A DNA stretch of 64,000 nucleotides from Bacillus spongiae (lineage in GTDB: Bacteria > Bacillota > Bacilli > Bacillales > Bacillaceae_K). The stretch spans positions 1-64,000 of the forward strand of contig NZ_JBBAXC010000014.1 of NCBI RefSeq assembly GCF_037120725.1, given 5' to 3'. The notes beneath the pieces are model-generated. The model saw only the letters and a program-made list of their open reading frames with translations, was not told the DNA's origin and did no database searches. Below are positions 54,819 to 63,809 of the stretch, in pieces. The translations under genes were made by a program, and so were the position numbers. Position 1 is the first letter of the stretch; the number at the start of each line of letters is the position of its first letter.

Positions 54819-55892
54819 CTAGTTTGAAAAAGACTTATAGATTTCTTCCTTCGTATGAAACCCGTCTCCTATAATGGTTTCATCTATATTTTCTACATAC
54901 ACATCAATTGGCGACAGTAGCACTGACGGCACTTCGATTTTCCCGTTATGAACAAACCTTTCCGCATCGATCTTCTCACCACGCGCAAGGTTAACAGCAA
55001 GCTTGGCCGCTTCCTCTGCTAACGACCTGATAGGCTTATACACGGTCATCGCTTGTGTACCGTTAACAATTCGCTGGACTGCTGCAAGGTCGGCATCCTG
55101 CCCAGCAACTGGAACACGACCCGTGAGCCCATGCTCAAAAAGGGCAGAAATACTGGCCCCAGCTGTTGCATCATTTGCTGCAATCACAGCATCAACATCA
55201 TTTTGATTGGCTAGTAGAGCCTCTTTCATATTGGCATAAGCATTTTCTGGTAACCAGTCCTTCGTCCATTGATCATATACAATCGTAATATCTCCGCTGT
55301 CAATATACGGCTGAAGCACTTCGAATACACCTTTTTTTGCTAAATAAGCATTATGATCGGTTTCAGCTCCTCCAATATACACATATTTTCCCTTTGGAAC
55401 TAAAGCGGTTATGGCTTCAGCTTGAAGTCTTCCCACCTGTTCATTATCGTAAGATACATACATATCAATATCAGCATTTTTTACAAGACGGTCATAGGAT
55501 AACACTTTAACGCCTGCAGAATGAGCCTTCTTGACTATAATAGCAGTCGATTCTGCGTTATGAGGAACGATGACAAGCAGATCGATTCCTTTGTTAATTA
55601 ATGCTTCAGCTTGTGAAATTTGCAATGCATCATCTCCGTTGGAAGTGACGATTTCAACTTCTGCACCGAGAGCTTCCACTTCCTGTTTGAAGAGATCCCT
55701 ATCCTTAATCCACCGCTCTTCCAGCAATGTATCCATAGAGAAGCCAATTTTCACCTTATTTCTTATAAAAACGTTGGTTGCAGCTTGTTCCTCAACAACC
55801 GCTTCCAATCCTCTCTTCCCTTCATCATGCTCACATGCCGTTATTAAAATGATGAGGAGGAGCAGAATCCCTTTAGATATGAAGCGTTTCAT
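54819..55892 (-). CDS. Second sugar-binding lipoprotein in the sensor operon
   Basis: About 357 residues. The signal peptide MKRFISKGILLLLIILITAC has a lipobox at Cys 20. The binding domain is clearly homologous to the ChvE/XylF receptor (VKIGFSMDTLLEERWIKDRD, VLSYDRLVKNADIDMYVSYD, AGQDADLAAVQRIVNGTQAMTV). ATG 55892 or 55901; the longer frame would overlap the regulator gene. It is the last gene of the sensing operon, after the response regulator, so it may feed ligand to the sensor or be an alternate transport receptor. Confidence 0.88.
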   Translation of the reverse strand: MKRFISKGILLLLIILITACEHDEGKRGLEAVVEEQAATNVFIRNKVKIGFSMDTLLEERWIKDRDLFKQEVEALGAEVEIVTSNGDDALQISQAEALINKGIDLLVIVPHNAESTAIIVKKAHSAGVKVLSYDRLVKNADIDMYVSYDNEQVGRLQAEAITALVPKGKYVYIGGAETDHNAYLAKKGVFEVLQPYIDSGDITIVYDQWTKDWLPENAYANMKEALLANQNDVDAVIAANDATAGASISALFEHGLTGRVPVAGQDADLAAVQRIVNGTQAMTVYKPIRSLAEEAAKLAVNLARGEKIDAERFVHNGKIEVPSVLLSPIDVYVENIDETIIGDGFHTKEEIYKSFSN

Positions 55893-55927
55893 GAGATTCA
55901 TTTCCCTTTTCCAGTTAGCGTATCTCT

Positions 55928-57466
55928 TCATCGGTTTATTCCCATAAGTGATCGACGGTATTCTGTTGGGGAGACACCACAAAGTTTCTTAAATACTTTA
56001 CTAAAATAATTCGGATCCTGATAGCCTACTTCAAACGTAATTTCTTTTAAACTTTTATCCATATCCATCATAAGCTTCTTCGCTTTTTCAATACGGCACT
56101 CAGTTAAAAAAGTAATATAGTTTACTCCGAGCTGTTCTTTAAATAGTTTACTTATATAGATAGGGCTTAGGCTCACTTTTTCTGCAATGCTTTCGAGTGA
56201 AACTGCTAGATGTGAGTTTTCAATGATATACTGCTTGATTTGTTGAATTGTATCATCCTCTAATTGATTGTAATGATTGACATATGAATCCCATAATCGC
56301 TGAAGTAAGAGATCGGTTTCATATTGAAGCTGTCGATAATTAAGCACTTCGGATGAGTAGAGCGGAGATTCATGTTCAACCCCTAATTCATTTAATACCC
56401 TGGAGGCGATCCATAATAGTTCTAACACTCGTTGCTGGGATTGTAAAAGATCTCTTCCTTCCGTTTCCAAACGTCGTATAAGTGCCATCACATTTTTAGA
56501 GACTTCCTCCCATTGTCCATTCCGAATTTGCTCAAAGAATCGCTTCTCCAATTCCTTAAAGTTTCGGCCATTGACTCCGGTACTCATTGGTGGTGAATCA
56601 GAATAAAAACGAAAGTTCACATGGAGATCCGTATCCTTAGTCGCGATTAATGATTCTTGATAGGATTGACGTAGTTGATCGACGGATTCATAAACATTTC
56701 CAATTCCAATAAACCACCCTTTACGATCCTCTCGGTTAGGGATTGTAAGAATACCTCTAGCAAGTGAGACGACCTGGGATCGAAACGTTTTCTTACCATC
56801 CCTGAAGACAATAATAGGTAGCTGTCGTCCATAGAGAGCACCTACATAACCGCATTCTAATTCCCTTATCCTTTCTCTAATGGTTGAGTAGAAACGTTCA
56901 GAACCTTTCGGAAGGATTAGGCTCATAACAAAGTTTCGTTTGCCCATCTTCATGTCAAATAGATCGATTAATTCCTCCGTTTGCTTATTATGTACATGAT
57001 CGAATAACAGCTGCGTCACTACATCTGCTTCAACAATTGGTAATGCTTTTTTCAAAACATTATATTGTTGAGTACTAGTGGCAAGCAACACTCGTTCTTC
57101 TTCAATCTGCTTCAGTGCTTCACCAACTGTCTTGATAATCTCACTCGTCTTACTTGGTTTAAGTAAATAATCTTTTACTCCCAGCTTTAAGGCCGTTTGT
57201 GCATAATCGAACTTTGCATAAGCGGTGATCATGATAAATTTGATTTGTGGAAATTTTGAATGGATTAATTTGATTGCATCTAATCCGTTCATCCCTGGCA
57301 TCTTAATATCCATTAAGATTAAATCCGGCAAAAACGTTTCAATCATATCAATAGCTACCTGTGCATTTCTAGACTGCTTTACCTCAATATTAGGAAAGTT
57401 CCTCGTTAGTATGGTACTTAACCCAATGCGCTCGATTTCCTCATCATCAACGATTAAAACTTTCAT
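55928..57466 (-). CDS. YesN-type response regulator with AraC output domain
   Basis: About 512 residues. The N-terminal receiver (about 1-120) has DDEE, the phospho-acceptor Asp in LILMDIKMPGMNG and the LKPSK lysine. A long middle region is followed by two AraC helix-turn-helix motifs in the last ~100 residues (SLESIAEKVSLSPIYISKLF and EITFEVGYQDPNYFSKVFKK). It overlaps the kinase gene 3' end. ATG 57466 (MKVLIVDD) gives the family N-terminus. The probable target is the receptor-importer operon downstream. Confidence 0.92.
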   Translation of the reverse strand: MKVLIVDDEEIERIGLSTILTRNFPNIEVKQSRNAQVAIDMIETFLPDLILMDIKMPGMNGLDAIKLIHSKFPQIKFIMITAYAKFDYAQTALKLGVKDYLLKPSKTSEIIKTVGEALKQIEEERVLLATSTQQYNVLKKALPIVEADVVTQLLFDHVHNKQTEELIDLFDMKMGKRNFVMSLILPKGSERFYSTIRERIRELECGYVGALYGRQLPIIVFRDGKKTFRSQVVSLARGILTIPNREDRKGWFIGIGNVYESVDQLRQSYQESLIATKDTDLHVNFRFYSDSPPMSTGVNGRNFKELEKRFFEQIRNGQWEEVSKNVMALIRRLETEGRDLLQSQQRVLELLWIASRVLNELGVEHESPLYSSEVLNYRQLQYETDLLLQRLWDSYVNHYNQLEDDTIQQIKQYIIENSHLAVSLESIAEKVSLSPIYISKLFKEQLGVNYITFLTECRIEKAKKLMMDMDKSLKEITFEVGYQDPNYFSKVFKKLCGVSPTEYRRSLMGINR

Positions 57467-58910
57467 TATCCCTCTCACCCCTCCCTTTTATTGGAATTTT
57501 AAGTACTACCTTCGTGCCTTTTCCAATAGCACTCTCAACATCCAAAACATCACCTTTTCCATAGAAAAGCCGTAAACGGTTGACGACATTGCTCATTCCA
57601 ATTCCTGTTGAATAACCTTCTTCATCGTTACTCTTTCCAGCAAGTATTTGCTGAATTTTTTCGTCAGACATTCCTGGACCATGATCCTCTACTTCAATCA
57701 AGATGAACTTTTCCTTATTCAAAACCCGAAACCAAATTTGTCCACCTTCTTCTTCTGGTTCAACAGCATGTATGACAGCGTTTTCAACAATCGGTTGCAG
57801 AATAAAGCGAGGAATTTGCACATCTAGATATTCCTTCTCTATGTCCATCGAAAATTGTAGACGGTCAGTGAATCTCGCCTTTTGTATGGCGATATATTGC
57901 TGCAGAACGTTAACTTCTTCTAAGAGAGTCGTTGATTTATCTAGTCTATTCAAGTTATATCGCAAAAGGTCTGAAACACTAACTAATAAATCACTTGTTT
58001 CCTCTGACCCCTCTAAGTAGGCCTTCTTCGAAAGAATATTCAGAGTATTATAGAGAAAGTGAGGGTTAATCTGGCTCTGTAAGCTGATTAACTGACTTTC
58101 TTGTAATAGAAGCTTACTCTTTTGCAACTCATGTTCAAGTTGTGATTTCTGTTGAATCTCTACTAAATAATTATTGATGTTAATTCTCATACGATCAAAC
58201 ATCTTTGCCAAAAAAGAAATTTCATCATTACTGTCAACCTCTACTTTTAAATCGAAACGACCTTTTGATAGCTCAATAGCCGCTTGAGTAAGCTTTTGGA
58301 CTGGTTGTGTTATCCTTTGAGATAACCAATAAGTAGCTAATAGAAGGAGCATTGTGATGAGTAATAACATCCAGATTCCAAGCATCCTCAATTCTTCTGA
58401 GCGTTCAATCGTTTCTCTATAGAAATTGTCATATGTTTTGAGTTCTTTATCAATTAACGTTAGGGTTACTTCTGAAATATACTTCGATATACGTGTCGCT
58501 TCAGAAAACGCTTCCAAATAATCTTCCGAATCCTGCTTTGTTTGTAGCATTAACGACCGATTAGTTGAATCAACTAGACTATCAATTAAATGTTCATAAT
58601 TTGTTAGAACGAAATCATTCTGGTCGTTTCGAAAGTTAGATATTTTCTGTTTTGTACTTAAAATATTTTCTTTACTAACAGTCAGCGTCTCTAAATTATC
58701 TAGTGACGGAGTAAGCAAATAATTGTTTAAATCTGTAATGATTTGTTGACTCATATTTGTCAATTCGTTCATCAACAAATATCGTTCCAATATTTCATTA
58801 TATTGATTTTGCATTCTATAATTATAGTAAGTAAGCGAAGTCCATATTGCCACCATAATAAAGAGGACAACCATGGCTAGAAGCCAAATTTTCTTATGTA
58901 AGCTCGTCAT
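57447..58910 (-). CDS. YesM/LytS-type sensor histidine kinase
   Basis: A 487-residue membrane kinase. TM1 is about residues 8-28 and TM2 about 178-197, with a helical extracellular region of about 150 residues between. A HAMP domain (about 198-250) follows, then the His_kinase box SQINPHFLYNTLN with the phospho-acceptor His near 284, and a GHKL ATPase domain (EDHGPGMSDEKI, STGIGMSNVVNRL). The ATGA overlap with the upstream sugar-binding gene and the overlap with the regulator gene indicate tight co-expression. Confidence 0.93.
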   Translation of the reverse strand: MTSLHKKIWLLAMVVLFIMVAIWTSLTYYNYRMQNQYNEILERYLLMNELTNMSQQIITDLNNYLLTPSLDNLETLTVSKENILSTKQKISNFRNDQNDFVLTNYEHLIDSLVDSTNRSLMLQTKQDSEDYLEAFSEATRISKYISEVTLTLIDKELKTYDNFYRETIERSEELRMLGIWMLLLITMLLLLATYWLSQRITQPVQKLTQAAIELSKGRFDLKVEVDSNDEISFLAKMFDRMRININNYLVEIQQKSQLEHELQKSKLLLQESQLISLQSQINPHFLYNTLNILSKKAYLEGSEETSDLLVSVSDLLRYNLNRLDKSTTLLEEVNVLQQYIAIQKARFTDRLQFSMDIEKEYLDVQIPRFILQPIVENAVIHAVEPEEEGGQIWFRVLNKEKFILIEVEDHGPGMSDEKIQQILAGKSNDEEGYSTGIGMSNVVNRLRLFYGKGDVLDVESAIGKGTKVVLKIPIKGRGERDNESFNR

Positions 58911-59884
58911 TTCATATCCGTCACCTTTACCATACGAATATCAGTCAAATACCCTTCCCAATCTAGTGGAACCGTCTCATTTCTAAGCCAACTCATCATA
59001 AGCGTCACGCTCACTTTTCCCATTTCACTAGGAGATTGCTCCAAGATACCGTCAAGCTTCCCTTGCTTTAACAGTGATAACGATTCAGGATTGTCGTCAA
59101 ATGAATAAAGGTAGTATGGCTCAATCTGTGACCGACTTTCCAGTTCTTGAATCATGTCCCCTGTAATGTTTGCGTCGACTGCAATGAAAGCATCCAAATT
59201 GGGCTTTTCATTCAACAACGCTCTTGTTGTGGAAATAATCCCTTCCCTTTTATCAACTGTCCCAACTTCAATCGTTTGAATAGTGGGGTAATCCTTTAAT
59301 ACCTCTTTCATTCCATTCAACCGTTGTTCTTGGTAGTACTCTTTTTCACTATTGTACATTAGAACGACTTCCCCTGATTCACCCATGTCAGAAACCAGTT
59401 GCTGAGCTACCATTTGTCCAGCTAAATACTGATTAGAACCGACATACGTCCTTCTTAAGCTAGCATCTTTCGGAATGTCATTTGCTACTGTAATCACCGG
59501 TATCCCGTAAGACGATGCCTTCTCTCTGATTAGATCTGTAAATTCCTCTGTATCCAACCCTTGAACAATGATCCCATCTATTTGTGAATAGATCGCAATC
59601 TCCATTTTCTTCAAAAAGTCTTCTTGGTTCTTCCCATAGCTTCCCCACACCTCTAAACTAGCATCTTCCTTTTCCGCCTGAGTCTTAGCACCTACTCCTA
59701 CCTGGCTCCAAAAAGGGGTATCTAGTTCTTGAGTAATAAGCACTAAATGGTACTCACTCTCTTCATTACTCTTGGATTGGGGTAATTGCCAATCTGTACG
59801 AAAAACGGTCCCCACGGAAATTATTGTAAAATATAATAACACGCAACAAACGAAACTGAGGAGAAAAACAATAAATTTCTGCAC
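58907..59884 (-). CDS. Membrane-anchored sugar-binding sensor protein (XylFII-like)
   Basis: A 325-residue protein. One N-terminal hydrophobic helix (about residues 4-24) acts as an anchor; no lipobox. A type I periplasmic-binding fold follows (YHLVLITQELDTPFWSQVGV, DGIIVQGLDTEEFTDLI, PVITVANDIPKDASLRRTYVGSN, GEVVLMYNSEKEYYQEQRLNGM). Its stop overlaps the kinase start. This arrangement matches the XylFII-LytS-YesN three-component systems of Firmicutes, where the binding protein signals through the kinase. It is the first gene of the sensing operon. Sugar identity is open. Confidence 0.88.
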   Translation of the reverse strand: MQKFIVFLLSFVCCVLLYFTIISVGTVFRTDWQLPQSKSNEESEYHLVLITQELDTPFWSQVGVGAKTQAEKEDASLEVWGSYGKNQEDFLKKMEIAIYSQIDGIIVQGLDTEEFTDLIREKASSYGIPVITVANDIPKDASLRRTYVGSNQYLAGQMVAQQLVSDMGESGEVVLMYNSEKEYYQEQRLNGMKEVLKDYPTIQTIEVGTVDKREGIISTTRALLNEKPNLDAFIAVDANITGDMIQELESRSQIEPYYLYSFDDNPESLSLLKQGKLDGILEQSPSEMGKVSVTLMMSWLRNETVPLDWEGYLTDIRMVKVTDMK

Positions 59885-60431
59885 AGGAATGATATCTCCT
59901 TTTTCTTTACTATATAGACACCCTTCTAATATAGGGTTTGTTACAGCTCTTATGCCGCTTCTCAGAACATGTTTATCAAGGATACTGCTCCCATTCTAGC
60001 CACAATCGGATGAGTCTTGAAGTCATTTCACAATAATCTCTTTTCATATACATATAGCTTTGCAGATTGTCTTTCCGTCTCTCTTTTAAAATGGAATTCG
60101 AAAGAGCACATCAACACGCTTCATTCAAAAATCCTAATTTATGAACGAAAAGCGACAAACTTTTATACTATTATATACGCTATTAGTAAGAAATTCATTT
60201 GAAAGTGGAATATATTTTTAACATAGGTAGAATATTCATTCTATTTACATTGAAAGATTTCAAGTTTGGATGACGCCTATTTTTAGGAGAGAGAATAGAT
60301 AGTTGGATTAAATGATGTATCGATGATGTTGTTAGTGATATAGAAGATAACCCTCATGCATTAGTGAGCAAGGTACAAGAAAGAACACTTACTCTACTAG
60401 TTCTATGACCACAAAATAAAAATATCCTTCA
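59885..60431. other. Gene-free spacer upstream of the sensor operon
   Basis: About 550 bases. It holds the sensor-operon promoter region and, at about 60335-60409, a plus-strand stretch (SDIEDNPHALVSKVQERTLT then a stop) that reads like the end of a protein but has no start or ribosome binding site. It could be a fragment of a lost gene. Confidence 0.4.
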
Positions 60432-60734
60432 TTACTCTTGGTATGCTTTACCCCAATGTTTGAATCTACTCCAAAAATCTGCTTTAAAGACAGACTCCTT
60501 ATCTAATCCATATTCTAACGCTAGGTTTTTCCAATCAGAATAATTGAAATTTCTTGGGTCTAAACCATTTTCACTTAATTCTATAACCAAGCCCTCAAAT
60601 GCCACCTCATGTTCACCATGCTCAAAAAAGTGTTTTACTTCTGAAATACCATTCGAATTGATAATTCCCTCTGATAATGTTATAAACTTTGCTAATAATT
60701 TTTCAGCGTTATCTATCACACTTCTTGATTTCAT
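60432..60734 (-). CDS. MafI-family-like immunity protein
   Basis: About 100 residues, cytoplasmic. The pattern NAEKLLAKFITLSEGIINSN, GISEVKHFFEHGEHEVAFEG and the following LVIELSENGLDP resembles MafI-type immunity proteins, which neutralise secreted polymorphic toxins. ATG 60734 (MKSRSV) has AAGG eight bases upstream; the frame from 60767 is less likely. It follows the gene at 60770 by about 35 bp. A decayed paralogue lies at 48864-48981. No toxin gene is visible in the window. Confidence 0.7.
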   Translation of the reverse strand: MKSRSVIDNAEKLLAKFITLSEGIINSNGISEVKHFFEHGEHEVAFEGLVIELSENGLDPRNFNYSDWKNLALEYGLDKESVFKADFWSRFKHWGKAYQE

Positions 60735-60769
60735 ACGTTCTACCTTTTTTTGCAAAAACAATATCATCC

Positions 60770-61198
60770 TTATTTGCTGTGTGCCTTTTGATAAGCTTCT
60801 TTAATTAATGGTAATACCTTTCTAAAATTGTAAATCAAATCATCAATTGATTGAATAGGTTTAGCAAACCCCACATTATAAACTCCCCACCTTACTTCTT
60901 CTGGTTGAATAGATACAGATAGATAAGGCTTTTCGTCTACTTCCCAAATCAAACCTGCCCTACTTCCATCTGGTGCTTGAACATAGCCATCTCCATATGT
61001 ACATCCTTCTTCTTGATCAAAATCCATATAATCAGTAATTTCACCATATATAAAACCATCTGTTTCTGTTTCCTTAACTAATGGAAAACCATAATATGCG
61101 GGTGCATTATCTGGCTTTGATAAAAAAGCTGGTAAGTTAGGTTCTTTAGAATCAGCGTTATTATCAACCTTTATCTTCTTTGAATTAAATTCAGTCAT
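60770..61198 (-). CDS. Putative immunity-type protein, unrecognised family
   Basis: About 142 residues, cytoplasmic. Features: LPAFLSKPDNAPAYYGFPLV, an EGCTYGDGYVQAPDGSRAGL segment with LIWEVD, and WGVYNVGFAKPIQSIDDLIY near the end. ATG 61198 follows AAAGGAAAGGG; the longer frame from 61216 is less likely. I do not recognise the family with confidence. It is grouped with the MafI-like gene in one transcript, and proteins of this size in that setting are often toxin antidotes. Confidence 0.6.
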   Translation of the reverse strand: MTEFNSKKIKVDNNADSKEPNLPAFLSKPDNAPAYYGFPLVKETETDGFIYGEITDYMDFDQEEGCTYGDGYVQAPDGSRAGLIWEVDEKPYLSVSIQPEEVRWGVYNVGFAKPIQSIDDLIYNFRKVLPLIKEAYQKAHSK

Positions 61199-61379
61199 AA
61201 GACCCTTTCCTTTCAAGGGAAAATTCCCATTTCTATCATTATTTAGATTTCAAATATTGTAACATTTTTTTGGTTGTTTCGTTTCAAGTTTTAGTCATAG
61301 TCTGACTATAGAGATATTAGTACTTCACACAGGAAATCAATTATTGATTTAACTATAACATCCTAACACCTATAAAAAA

Positions 61380-61405
61380 GGCACTCACCATTAAGAATGA
61401 GAGCC
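61380..61405 (-). terminator. Orphan hairpin with T-run
   Basis: Stem GGC-a-CTCA / TGAG-a-GCC with a 10-base loop; on the minus strand it ends in CTTTTTTATAG. It lies about 290 bases beyond yfkD and upstream of the immunity-like genes. It is either a second stop for yfkD or left over from a lost gene. Confidence 0.6.
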
Positions 61406-61610
61406 TATACAATCTTTTTCTCCTTACCCACTTTCAATTGTGTTTACTAATTATATGGTTCATTACTAACGATTTTAAATAACAAAAGCCAATAATATAA
61501 TCTTACAAAAGTTCCATTTAATCTAAATAACAAACACGACGATTGTGAGCAAATCGGTGAAGGAAGGTTACACAACTATGCACAGGGCTGTGAACAACTG
61601 CACAGAAAAC
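61406..61610. other. Short gene-free stretch before the yfkD terminator
   Basis: No ORF with support. A near-direct repeat (ACAACTaTGCACAG and ACAACTGCACAG) lies at about 61572-61602, partly facing an inverted CTGTG. Meaning unknown. Confidence 0.4.
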
Positions 61611-61648
61611 GGGGAGACATGAGATTCGGGTGAATTTCACATCTCCCC
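61611..61648 (-). terminator. Terminator of yfkD
   Basis: A 7-bp GC stem (GGGGAGA / TCTCCCC) extended by weaker pairs, ending on the minus strand in CGTTTTC, about 27 bases after the stop codon. Confidence 0.75.
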
Positions 61649-61674
61649 ATTTTCAACTATAGTGAAACTTAGTG

Positions 61675-62475
61675 CTATCTCGGTTGCTCAGAAGTAAGAA
61701 AACCAAAGGATAGATGATCTTGTACTGGTATCCATGCCCCTATACCTTGGGACGTTATATTTTTTACAACAATCATTTTTTTTGTCCCTTTCATCATGAG
61801 GTACACTTCCCCGTAGGTTACTTTACCTTTTTCGTTTACAGCGGGTGCATAGCTATATAAGTAACCTAGTCTTTTGGAGGGAATATGATAAACTTGATCT
61901 TTTTTCGTTCCAGCTCCAACAATCGTTTGAAATGAGAGAGGAAGGGCGGTTTTTTCCATCGCTGATAACAGCATCATTTTTTTTACATCATCTGCTTTGG
62001 AAACCTTTGCTGTTAGGCCTCCTTTAATTACTTTTTGCGATTCTTGTACGTAGTGAATTTGATAATTGCCTTTTCCACCACGATTATCATAAAAGTTTGT
62101 ATTCACCCTTTGATATTCCCAGTTCGTCGCTGTTTCACTTGATTCGTAATTTAACGGCCACTCACCTAAGTAAATGGTCGCCCTAAGCCCAATGGAAAAG
62201 GGGGTTTTGTTCATTGTCGATTCATTTAGCATACGGATAAGATTTGGGTTTTCGATTTCCACTTCGGATGTTTCAATTAATTCTTGAGTTAAATCACTGG
62301 GCTGCAAGTACGGAAGGTCCTGCGTAGGATTAGGATACGTATTTTCTTTTCCTATATTTAATACAGATGAAGGAACTTTTGGTTTACCCTCCTGCTTGGC
62401 TTTTGCAGCATCTGCTGTGGACTGGAATGTTAAAAAGCTTAAAAGCATCATCATGACAATCCATTTTATCTTCAT
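61675..62475 (-). CDS. yfkD: YfkD-like secreted protein
   Basis: A 266-residue protein with a cleavable signal peptide (MKIKWIVMMMLLSFLTFQST, cut near ADA at about 24). The mature part has the YfkD pattern: ENTYPNPTQDLPYLQPSDLT, SIGLRATIYLGEWPLNYESS, TATNWEYQRVN. No Cys, no lipobox. Next to chaA/yfkE as in B. subtilis. Function unknown. Confidence 0.88.
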   Translation of the reverse strand: MKIKWIVMMMLLSFLTFQSTADAAKAKQEGKPKVPSSVLNIGKENTYPNPTQDLPYLQPSDLTQELIETSEVEIENPNLIRMLNESTMNKTPFSIGLRATIYLGEWPLNYESSETATNWEYQRVNTNFYDNRGGKGNYQIHYVQESQKVIKGGLTAKVSKADDVKKMMLLSAMEKTALPLSFQTIVGAGTKKDQVYHIPSKRLGYLYSYAPAVNEKGKVTYGEVYLMMKGTKKMIVVKNITSQGIGAWIPVQDHLSFGFLTSEQPR

Positions 62476-62617
62476 TCATTAAACTCCTTTCAATGTCTAA
62501 AGATTAATCATTTGCTTATAGCTTTTCCTGTCGTTCTCACATTATCCAAAAATAAAAACATCCTCTTAAATGGCTTAACAATTCTTTTCACAGAAAAAAC
62601 CATTCCTATACAAACTA

Positions 62618-62661
62618 AAAAATACCTCGGATTATGTATACCACATAAACCAAGGTATTTT
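62618..62661 (-). terminator. Terminator of chaA
   Basis: Stem AAATACCT-c-GG-a-TTATG pairing with CATAA-a-CC-a-AGGTATTT. On the minus strand it ends in TTTTTTAGTTTG, directly after the stop codon. Confidence 0.8.
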
Positions 62662-62662
62662 A

Positions 62663-63721
62663 TTACAATAGATAAAAGCCAATTCCCATGATTAGATAGG
62701 CTGCTAATAAAGTGAGCCCTTCAAACCAATTTGTTTCTCCATCATTGGATATGGCGATGGTTAAAAACACCGCTGTTACCATCGATATTAATTCAGGGAG
62801 CGTAAATACAAGCGCCATTGATTGTTCATAAAATAGTGAAATAATGACAAGAACAGGGGCAACAAACATCGCAATTTGTAGGGTTGATCCAACAGCAATC
62901 TCAACGGCAATATCCATTTTATTTTTATAGGCCATCACAATCGCTGAAGCATGCTCAGCAGCATTCCCTACAATGGCTACAATAATGACCCCAATAAATA
63001 GCTCTGTCCAACCGAAGCTTTCTCCTACAGATTCAAATGTGTGAACGAGATTTTCTGACACATATGCTACTGCCGCTGTTGCCAAAGCTAAAATGAGTAA
63101 GGCTTTTCCCCTACTCCATTCAGGCTCTTCTTCATGATGAGCATCCCCTTCGTTCTCGGTATGCTGATAAACTCCCCTATGAGTTACTAATTTAAAAAAG
63201 AGTGCCGCTAAATAAAGCGCAATTAATATTATGGATATCCCAATACTTAACGTCATCGTTTTTTCTTCACTTAATGTATTGGCAAATACTTCTGGAATAA
63301 CAAATGCCACCACTACCGCAAATATTAATAGACCTGAATTATGTCGTGCATCAAACACATTAAAGGTTTGCTGTTTATATTTCAGCCCTCCTACAAAAAA
63401 GCTTAGCCCTGCAACTAATAGTAAATTTCCAAGTACAGAACCCGTTAAGGAAGCAAGTACAACTCCAATTAATCCTGCCTTTAAAGCAAAAATGGAAATG
63501 ATCAGTTCAACAGCGTTTCCAAATGTCGCATTAAGTAACCCTCCAATTCTCGGTCCCGCTACAATGGCTAAACTTTCAGTTGCTCTCCCCATATAGCTGG
63601 CTAACCCAACAATGGTGATGCAATAGATGATAAACATAAGCACATAAGACCAATGAAGCAAGGAGCCAATGATGGATAGAGGAACACCCATTAATACGAC
63701 TATCCCAAATACTTTTCCCAT
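62663..63721 (-). CDS. chaA: Ca2+/H+ antiporter ChaA (YfkE)
   Basis: A 352-residue antiporter of the CaCA/CAX family with about eleven hydrophobic segments. The two inverted alpha repeats each carry the signature: ATFGNAVELIISIFALK (about residues 64-80) and VGNAAEHASAIVMAYK (about 251-267), whose Glu residues bind Ca2+. An acidic His-rich loop (ENEGDAHHEEEPEW) lies between the halves. AGAGGAAA precedes the ATG. Same neighbours as B. subtilis yfkE. Confidence 0.94.
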   Translation of the reverse strand: MGKVFGIVVLMGVPLSIIGSLLHWSYVLMFIIYCITIVGLASYMGRATESLAIVAGPRIGGLLNATFGNAVELIISIFALKAGLIGVVLASLTGSVLGNLLLVAGLSFFVGGLKYKQQTFNVFDARHNSGLLIFAVVVAFVIPEVFANTLSEEKTMTLSIGISIILIALYLAALFFKLVTHRGVYQHTENEGDAHHEEEPEWSRGKALLILALATAAVAYVSENLVHTFESVGESFGWTELFIGVIIVAIVGNAAEHASAIVMAYKNKMDIAVEIAVGSTLQIAMFVAPVLVIISLFYEQSMALVFTLPELISMVTAVFLTIAISNDGETNWFEGLTLLAAYLIMGIGFYLL

Positions 63722-63809
63722 CTTATTTCCTCTCTTTCGAACAGATTACTGTTTATTTTTATCCAAAAGTACACAAAGTAATAGTGAATAAACAAAAGGA
63801 GGTAAGTCA

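Noticed and set aside
60335-60409. Possible C-terminal remnant of a toxin gene beside the MafI-like gene
   Set aside because: Only about 23 codons, opposite strand from the immunity gene, no recognisable toxin motif.
61572-61602. Replication-origin-like DnaA boxes
   Set aside because: The repeated ACAACT-TGCACAG does not match TTATCCACA and there are only two copies.
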